Part shown: piece after piece, positions 57,960-64,000 of the stretch
Layout of the letters: the number at the start of each line of letters is the position of its first letter
Numbering within the stretch: position 1 is the first letter of the stretch
Assembly (NCBI RefSeq): GCF_036370855.1
Contig: NC_088102.1
Coordinates: 70,255,601 to 70,319,600, forward strand
DNA from: Dromaius novaehollandiae
Lineage: Eukaryota > Chordata > Aves > Casuariiformes > Dromaiidae
Length of the DNA: 64,000 bases
Direction: 5' to 3'
Program-made: the position numbers and the translations under genes
The notes under the pieces: generated by a model
What the model saw: only the letters and a program-made list of their open reading frames with translations
Told to the model about the DNA's origin: nothing
Database searches by the model: none

Positions 57960-58980
57960 CCTCCCCGTTTTCCTCGCGCCTCGTCTTTCTCCCCGCGGGG
58001 GCCTCGGGCCGCGGACGCCCCAGCGCTTTAGGAGGAGGCGCCGGGGTCGCGCGGTTCGGGCCTCCCAAACCGCACGCGTTGCTCTCGCGCGGCGTCGGGG
58101 ACAGAGGCCCCCGGGCTCTTTTTTTTTTTTCCCTTTCCCCCTCCCTGTTTTTCGAAGAACGGAGCCTGCTGCCAAGAATCGGCGCTCGCGACTGAGCTGC
58201 CAGCAACCCTTCCCACGAAACGCGGCCGTTACTTGTTGCGGAGGCCCTGGCGCTGCCGCCCGGGTGAATCATTCGTTCCTTCATTCCCGCTCTTCTTCCC
58301 GTAAAAGCAAAGCGGCACGTGCCCCCCCCCTTTCCCCCCGGCTGCAAACAGCCGCATTTACCAGCCGCCCCGGCTCTGGGGCGGTCAACTCTGCCCTGGA
58401 GCGGGGAACGTGACTAAATGTCCCCGGCTCGCCGGTGGGAGCTGAAAAGCATTTCGAAAGGTCGTCAACCCCCTGCTCGAAAACATCGCCCCGCTCGCTC
58501 GGGGTTTGGCGCCGCTTCCGCGTTGCACCGCTGGCAGCGGCCCCGTCCCGTTATACAACGCTTTTTTGGCCGAGCTCCGGCCGGGTGTGCTGGGCCGCCG
58601 GCTCTCCCGCGCCCGCTTTCCCCCTCTCCGCGAATGTTCCCCCCCCTCCGATTGCAAAGCTTCATTTATCGCCACCCTCCCTGCTCTGCCGAGCGGCAGA
58701 AAACCTGTTTGGGGGTTTTTTTTTTCCCAGGAAAGTGCCAGGGCTCGGCTTGGTTTGGGGGGGGGGGGGCAGCCTGATCCCCCGTGCCGGGCGGGAAGGG
58801 CCGCTCGCTCTCCTGGGTTTTCCCTCCCTCCCGTGGCTCCTGCTGTCCCGAATCGCCTTCCCGGCCCTCCCTCCGCAGCCGGGGCACCTGGCGACCGAAA
58901 TTGGAGGAGAAGGGAAGAAAATCCCCGCCGCGCTCCCGCCCCGAAGGCGAAAGCCCCGCCGCGCCGGGGCTCATCCGAAG
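57960..58980. other. Spacer between first and second IFITM genes
   Basis: GC-rich with homopolymer runs (T near 58120, G near 58760). No gene recognised. It leads into the promoter of the second IFITM gene. Confidence 0.45.
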
Positions 58981-58984
58981 GCTG

Positions 58985-59016
58985 GAAGTGAAAAGTGTGG
59001 TGCTGCTCCTATAAAA
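58985..59016 (+). promoter_or_regulatory. IFITM1: Promoter of second IFITM gene: IRF-like site and TATA box
   Basis: GGAAGTGAAAAGTG (about 58985-58998) resembles the PRDI-type IRF site of interferon promoters. A good TATAAAA follows at 59010-59016. Transcription is expected to start near 59040, leaving a 5' UTR of about 175 bases. Confidence 0.5.
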
Positions 59017-59214
59017 CCGGGCCTTCCCTCGCCCGCCGAAACGGGGCTGCTCCCCCGTCCCGAAAGCGGAGCGGGCGCCTCCGAAACGCCCCGGTGCCGC
59101 CGCCGCCCTTTGCACCTTGCGCCCGACGGCCGTGCCCCGCCGGCTCCCCACCCCGGCAAACCCTCCCCTCGCCTATAACCGGGCGGCCGCGGGCGCCGCG
59201 GCTCCTCGCCCGCC

Positions 59215-60057
59215 ATGGAGAGCTACCCGCCCGCCGTCAGCATCAACATGCCGCCCTCGGGGCCCTTCTACGGGCAGGGCCCCCCGTACGCCGCCCCCGC
59301 CACCGCGTTCGGCCGGGCGGAGGTCCCCAGCCCCGCGCCGGCGCCGCGGGACTACGTGCTCTGGTCCTTCTTCAACACCTTGTGCTGCTGCAACCCTTTC
59401 TGCCTGGGCTTCATCGCCCTCATCTTCTCCGTCAAGGTGAGGGGAAACAGGGGGGGGGACGGGCTGCTTTCGGACCCCCCCCGCCAACCCAACGCCAAGA
59501 CCGGTCCAATATGCTGGGCGCCCGCCGCCCTCCTCGCTCGCGGGGAGGCCTCAACGCTTCCCCGGCGCTCCCGGTGGGAACCGGCTACCTACGGACCGAC
59601 CTTCGGAGCCGACCGGCTTTGCCGAGCGCCGAACGCGGCTCCGCGGCCCCCCGAAAGCCCGGCCCGGCGGCGAGCCCGCTACGTCGGCCGCGGGGGCGAA
59701 GGGCGGCGGGGAGGCGGCGGGGGAAGCGCGGCCGGCGCCGCCGGCTGCCCCTTGGCCCTGGCGCTCCCTCCCAGCCTTCCTCCAAGAAGCCCGTTGCCGA
59801 ATTTTATGGCTTTCGATAACCCGCGGAGAAGGAGCCCGCGGACCCCTTGCACCCTCGCCCTCTCGCTCCCCTCTCCCTCCTCTTCCTCTCCGCAGGCCAG
59901 AGACGAGAAAATCGCCCGGCAGCCGCTGCTCGCGGGGAAATACGGGACGACGGCCATGCACCTGAACATCGCCGCCTTCGTCCTGGGCACCCTGCTCCTC
60001 GCCCTGTGGCTGGTGCTGCTCTTTCTGTACGCCCCGATGCTGCACCTCGCCACGTAG
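59215..60057 (+). CDS. IFITM1: IFITM protein, IFITM1 position, complete
   Basis: CD225/dispanin family. Two exons, 59215-59436 and 59896-60057, spliced at FSVK|ARDEK; 127 aa. The N-terminus MESYPPAVSINMPPSG is Pro/Tyr-rich. The intramembrane part, YVLWSFFNTLCCCNPFCLGF, has a cluster of four cysteines (57, 58, 59, 63). The second half differs from the first gene: the loop reads ARDEKIARQPLLAGKYGTTAM, without the usual GD pair, and the third palmitoylation cysteine is replaced (MHLNI, His96, where the paralogue has KCLNI). A C-terminal hydrophobic helix (about 99-119) runs nearly to the end with no basic or acidic tail. The 459-base intron is a multiple of three and has no in-frame stop, so an unspliced message would stay open (280 codons). 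Symbol by position; function inferred from the family. Confidence 0.88.
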   Translation: MESYPPAVSINMPPSGPFYGQGPPYAAPATAFGRAEVPSPAPAPRDYVLWSFFNTLCCCNPFCLGFIALIFSVKVRGNRGGDGLLSDPPRQPNAKTGPICWAPAALLARGEASTLPRRSRWEPATYGPTFGADRLCRAPNAAPRPPESPARRRARYVGRGGEGRRGGGGGSAAGAAGCPLALALPPSLPPRSPLPNFMAFDNPRRRSPRTPCTLALSLPSPSSSSPQARDEKIARQPLLAGKYGTTAMHLNIAAFVLGTLLLALWLVLLFLYAPMLHLAT

Positions 60058-60122
60058 GGCCCCCGCCGCGGCGCCCGGCCCCCCCCGCTGCTTCGCCCGC
60101 CGGCCCCGGCCCCGTAAAGCCC

Positions 60123-60128
60123 AATAAA
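60123..60128 (+). terminator. IFITM1: Poly(A) signal of second IFITM gene
   Basis: AATAAA about 65 bases after the stop, so the 3' UTR is very short. The next IFITM start codon is only about 400 bases further on. Confidence 0.8.
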
Positions 60129-60431
60129 GCTGCTGTGCTCTTGCGTTTCGGGAGGTATCGTGTTTTTTTGGGGGGGTATCGTGGTTTTTGGGGGGTGCCG
60201 AGGGTCATCGCGGACCCCTTGCACGGCTCCGGCTCGGAAACCTGCGGAGCGACCGCCGAGGGTCCGGGGCGACCCCGGCTCGGCCGGCCGCGAGCCGAGG
60301 CGGGGGGGGGGGCGGTGGGCGAAGCGGAGGCCGCGGGGGACCCCGGGGGGGCGGCGCGGGCCGGCACGGGGGACGGCGCGGGCCGCCCTCGTGGTTCCCC
60401 CCCCCCCCCTCTCGCCAGGCCCGGACGGGCT

Positions 60432-60445
60432 GAGTTTCATTTCCC
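60432..60445 (+). promoter_or_regulatory. IFITM2: ISRE-like site upstream of third IFITM gene
   Basis: GAGTTTCATTTCCC, about 86 bases before the ATG. On the minus strand it is GGGAAATGAAACTC, an ISRE with a one-base instead of two-base gap. No TATA box is seen, so transcription must start within the next few tens of bases. Confidence 0.5.
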
Positions 60446-60470
60446 GCTGGCACTGCTCCGCGGCCGGCGG

Positions 60471-60525
60471 CTCGGCTCGGCTCGGCTCGGCTCAGCTCGG
60501 CTCAGCTCGGCTCGGCTCGGCTCGG
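60471..60525 (+). repeat. CTCGG pentamer repeat in 5' leader
   Basis: Eleven tandem pentamers, nine CTCGG and two CTCAG, ending five bases before the IFITM2-position start codon. Probably transcribed as 5' UTR. Confidence 0.9.
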
Positions 60526-60530
60526 CGGCC

Positions 60531-63500
60531 ATGCAGCCCCAGCAGACGGACGTGTGCATCGCCCTGCAGCCCCCCGGGCAGGGGCCACCCCGCGCCGCCC
60601 GCCCCGACGACGGGCAGCCCCGCGACTTCGTCCTCTGGTCCCTCTTCAACGTGCTGCTGGGCCAGGGCTTCGCCTACCTGGGCTGCCTCTGCTTCCCCGC
60701 CCTCATCTTCTCCATCAAGGTGAGCCGGCCCCCTCCCGGCCCCCCCCCCCCCCGAGCCGGCCCGGCCGGGACCCCCGACTGGGACCTCCGAGCCAGCCCC
60801 CAGACCCACCCCGACCGGGACTCCCCGATCTGGTCCCCCAGACCCGTCTGACTGGCACCCCCCGATCCGGTCCCCCAGACCCACCCCGACCCAGACCCCC
60901 CCCCCCAATCCAGTCCCTAGACCCACTCCGACCAGGACCCCCGATCCAGTCCCCCAGACCCACCCCAGCCAGAACCCCCAGGCTGGTCCCCCAGACCCAC
61001 CCCAGTTGGGACCCCCAAGCTAGTCCCCAGACCCACCCCGACCAGGACCCCCAATCCAGTCCCCCAGACCCACCCCAACCAGGGCCCCCAAGCTGGCCCC
61101 CAGACCCACCCCAACCAGGACTCCCTGATCTAGTGCCCCAGACCTATCTGACTGGAACCCCCAAGCTGGTACCCCAGACCCACCCCAACCAGGACCACCA
61201 AACCAGTCCCCAGACCCATCCCAACCAGGACCTCCAGGCTGGTCCCCCAGACCCACCCCAACCAGGACCCCCAATCCAGTCCCCCAGACCCACCCCAGCC
61301 AGGACCCCCAAATCCAGTCCCCAGACCCACCCCAACCAGGACCCCCGATCTGGTCCCCCAGACCCACCCCAGCTGGGACCCCCAGGCTGGTCCCCCAGAC
61401 CCACCCCAGTTGGGACACCCAAGCTGGTCCCCAGACCCACCCCAGTTGGGACACCCAATCCGGTCCCCCAGACCCACCCCGACCAGGACCCCCAATCCAG
61501 TCCCCCAGACCCACCCCAACCAGGACCCCCAAGCTGGCCCCCAGACCCACCCCGACCGGGACTCCCCGATCTGGTCCCCCAGACCCGTCTGACTGGCACC
61601 CCCCGATCCGGTCCCCCAGACCCACCCCGACCCAGACCCCCCCCCAATCCAGTCCTTAGACCCACTCCGACCAGGACCCCCGATCCAGTCCCCCAGACCC
61701 ACCCCAACCAGGACCCCCAGGCTGGTCCCCCAGACCCCCCCAGTTGGGGCCCCCAAGCTGGTCCCCAGACCCACCCCAACCAGGACTCCCTGATCTAGTG
61801 CCCCAGACCCACCCCAACCAGGACCCCCCAATCCAGTCCCCAGACCCACTCCGACCAGGACCCCCGATCCGGTCCCCCAGACCCACCCCAGCCAGAACCC
61901 CCAGGCTGGTCCCCCAGACCCACCCCAGCTGGGACACCCAAGCTGGTCCCCAGACCCACCCCAACCAAGACTCCCCGGTCTGGTCCCCCAGACCCATCTG
62001 AATGGCACCCCTTGATCTGGTCCCCCAGACCCACCCCAACCAGGACCCCCAAGCTGGACCCCAGACCCACCCCAACCAGGACTCCCTGATCTAGTGCCCC
62101 AGACCCATCTGACTGGCACCCCCCAATCCAGTCCCGCAGACCCACCCTGACCGGGACCCCCAAGCTGGTCCCCCAGACCCACCTGACCGGGACCCCCACA
62201 ATCCTGTGCCCTGGACCCACCTCAACTGGGACCCCCAATCTGGCCCCCAACTCACCCCGACCAGGACCCCCAAGCCAGTCCCCAGAGCTGGCCCGGCCGG
62301 GACCCCCAATTGGGACCCCCGATCCAGTCCCCCGACCTATCTGACTGGCACCCCTCGATCCTGTGCCCTGGACCCACACCGACCGAGAACCCCCCAATCC
62401 TGTGCCCCAGCCCTACGCTGACTGGGACCCCCAACCCAGTCCCCCAGACCCATCTGACCAGGACCCCCCGATCCTGTGCCCCAGACCCATCTGACTGGCA
62501 CCCCCCCGATCCGGTCCCCCAGACCCACCCTGACTGGGACCCCCAAGCTGGTACCCAGACCCACCCCAACCAGCACCCCCAGGCTGGTCTCCCAGACCCA
62601 TGCTAACTGGGACCCCCAATCCAGTCCCCCAGACCCACCTGACTGGGACCCCCACAATCCTGTGCCCTGGACCCACCTCGACCAGGACGCCCAATCTGGC
62701 CCTCAGACCCACCCCAACTGGGACCCCTGAGCCAGCCCCCAGAGCCAGCCCGGCCAGGACCCCCCAACTGGGACCCCCGATCCAGTCCCCCAGACCCATC
62801 TGACCGGGACCACCCTGATCCTGTGCCCTGGACCCATGCCAACCAGGACCCCCAATCTGACCCCCAGACCCCCACTGACTGGGACCCCCGATCCGGTTCC
62901 CCAGACCCATCTGACCAGCACCCCTCAATCCTGTGCCCTGGACCCACCCCGACCAGGGGACCCCCTGCCCCGATCCTGTGCCCCAGCCCCACGCTGATCG
63001 GGACCCCCAACCCAGCCCCCCAGACCCATCTGACCAGGACCCCCCCGATCCTGTGCCCTGAAGCCACGCTGACCAAGACCCCCCCCCCCCATCCAGCCCC
63101 CAGACTCAGCCCAACCAGGTGCCCACTGATCCAGTCCCTCCAAACCAGCCTGATCTGAGCCCTCGGTCCAGTCTCCCCACCCAGCCTGTCCCGATCCCCC
63201 CCCCCAACCCAGGACCCCGCATCCCCGTGCCGGCTTGTCTTGGGACCCCCGATCCGGTCCCCTGACCCAGCCCGTGCCCGGTATCCATGCTCAAATCCCC
63301 GCCCCGGGGCCGCGCATCCATGAGGTCCCAGCCCCACCTGGCAGCCACCCCAGCTGGGTGGGACCCCCTAACCCCAGCCCCGGCCCCCCCGGCCCCCCCA
63401 CGGGGGTCCGACCACTCCTGCTGAGCCCTCGGGCTTCGCCCCCGCAGGCCCGCGACTGCAAGGTGCTGGGGGACGTGGAGGGCGCCCGGCGGTACAGCAC

Positions 63501-63600
63501 CCGCGCCAAGGTGCTCAACATCATCAGCTCGCTGCTGCTGGCCGTCGCCGTGGTGGCCATCGTCGTCATCCTCGCCGTCGCGGCGGGCCAGAGGGCTTGA
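60531..63600 (+). CDS. IFITM2: IFITM protein, IFITM2 position, complete
   Basis: CD225/dispanin family. Two exons, 60531-60719 and 63448-63600, spliced at FSIK|ARDCK; 113 aa. The intramembrane part is FVLWSLFNVLLGQGFAYLGCLCF; the usual adjacent cysteine pair is absent, replaced by Cys52 and Cys54. The loop ARDCKVLGDVEGARRYSTRAKVLNI is canonical, but the third palmitoylation cysteine is Val85. A hydrophobic C-terminal helix (about 89-109) ends at QRA. The loop also resembles IFITM5 (ARDxKVxGDxEAARR), so IFITM2 is a positional name. The intron (60720-63447) is 2.7 kb, far longer than in its neighbours, because of a minisatellite. Its 3' end meets a gene on the other strand. Confidence 0.88.
60755..63270. 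repeat. Minisatellite 3: 37-bp unit inside an IFITM intron
   Basis: About 2.4-2.5 kb of tandem units of 37 bp (successive copies at 61262, 61299, 61336 and so on). Each is built from CCCCCAGACCCACCCC, a GACCAGGACCCCC-type segment and AATCCAGTC or AAGCTGGTC. It fills almost all of the intron of the third IFITM gene. The plus (sense) strand is C-rich; the template is G-rich with a TGGGTCTGGGGG core. Copies are more diverged towards the 3' end. Stop-free frames on both strands follow from composition. Confidence 0.95.
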
Positions 63601-63854
63601 CGCGCCGCCGCTCGCCCCCCGCTCCGGGCACCCGACCCGCTCGCTGCCCTCCCGCTTTTCTCCCCGAAAGCGCGCCGGCACCCCGGCATGGACCGAAGAG
63701 CCGGGACACGGCCGCTGCCCCCCGCTCCGCCGCCGTAAGGGCCGGGATGGGTGGCCGCTCCCAGCGCCCCGGCTGGGGCACCCTGGAAGGGAGGCGAGGG
63801 GCTCTCCCGGCCGCGCTGGTATTTAACGCGGGCGCAACGCCGCTGTCGGGCACA

Positions 63855-63860
63855 AATAAA
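63855..63860 (+). terminator. IFITM2: Poly(A) signal of third IFITM gene
   Basis: AATAAA about 255 bases after the stop; cleavage is expected near 63875-63885. Confidence 0.75.
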
Positions 63861-63881
63861 GCTTCCCGCAAAGCCTGGCGC

Positions 63882-63887
63882 TTTATT
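63882..63887 (-). terminator. Poly(A) signal of an unseen minus-strand gene
   Basis: TTTATT on plus is AATAAA on minus, only 22 bases beyond the IFITM signal, so the two transcripts would overlap tail to tail by a few tens of bases. By comparison with human, the minus-strand neighbour could be PGGHG (ATHL1), or an inverted IFITM5. The 113 bases of minus-strand sequence before it (63888-64000) show no recognisable protein. Confidence 0.5.
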
Positions 63888-64000
63888 CAGGGCCCACGGG
63901 CACGACGATGGGCCGGGACGGGGGGAGACACGGGGGATGCCCTCGGGACCCAGCAGCGAGAAGCTCCTCGCCCCATCATCCACCACCCCAGATGCTTCAG

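Noticed and set aside
60554-62182. Long Pro-rich open frames (both strands) in minisatellite 3
   Set aside because: They lie within the intron of a clear IFITM gene and arise from a stop-free 37-bp unit.
50366-63270. CRISPR-like regular repeats
   Set aside because: Units are contiguous with no unique spacers, and the genome is vertebrate.
1-64000. Transposons, retroviral remnants, tRNA or microRNA genes
   Set aside because: I looked for CR1-type LINE ends, long terminal repeats with reverse transcriptase or capsid motifs, and tRNA boxes, and found none I could support by eye. A repeat-masking run would settle this.

Overview
The window is nuclear vertebrate DNA, almost certainly from a bird, and it reads like a GC-rich, gene-dense chromosome region. 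The evidence is compact spliced genes, dense CpG islands, G- and C-homopolymers and GC-rich minisatellites, with no transposon that I can recognise. Gene order and strands match human 11p15.5 read backwards: ANO9, SIGIRR, PKP3, B4GALNT4, then an IFITM cluster. I compared proteins with the human families from memory and ran no search. The species cannot be fixed from sequence alone.

Layout. 1-1.8 kb: last exons of ANO9 (+). 1.8-6.6 kb: intergenic DNA, including a short block at 4.5-4.6 kb with a YY1-type site and two opposed ZNF143-type sites, then the SIGIRR CpG island. 6.8-10.3 kb: complete SIGIRR (+; 9 coding exons, 411 aa). 11.5-17.8 kb: complete PKP3 (-; 13 exons, 802 aa), tail to tail with SIGIRR. 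21.0-49.6 kb: complete B4GALNT4 (-; 20 exons, 1174 aa) with a 12.8 kb first intron. 50.4-52.6 kb, 54.6-57.0 kb and 60.8-63.3 kb: three unrelated minisatellites with periods near 52, 15 and 37 bp. 57.2-63.6 kb: three IFITM genes head to tail (+), occupying the IFITM3, IFITM1 and IFITM2 positions. 63.88 kb: a poly(A) signal on the minus strand, marking the 3' end of a further gene outside the window.

The genes do not form one pathway. ANO9 is a membrane scramblase/channel-family protein. SIGIRR damps IL-1R/TLR signalling. PKP3 is a desmosomal armadillo protein. B4GALNT4 makes LacdiNAc glycans in the Golgi. The IFITMs are small interferon-induced membrane proteins that restrict virus entry.

The part most worth a second look is 48.7-63.9 kb. 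There, three tandem arrays with different units surround or sit inside the IFITM genes, ISRE-like sites with an unusual one-base gap recur, the IFITM paralogues differ in their palmitoylation-type cysteines, and the last IFITM gene shares its 3' end with an opposing gene where IFITM5 would be expected nearby.
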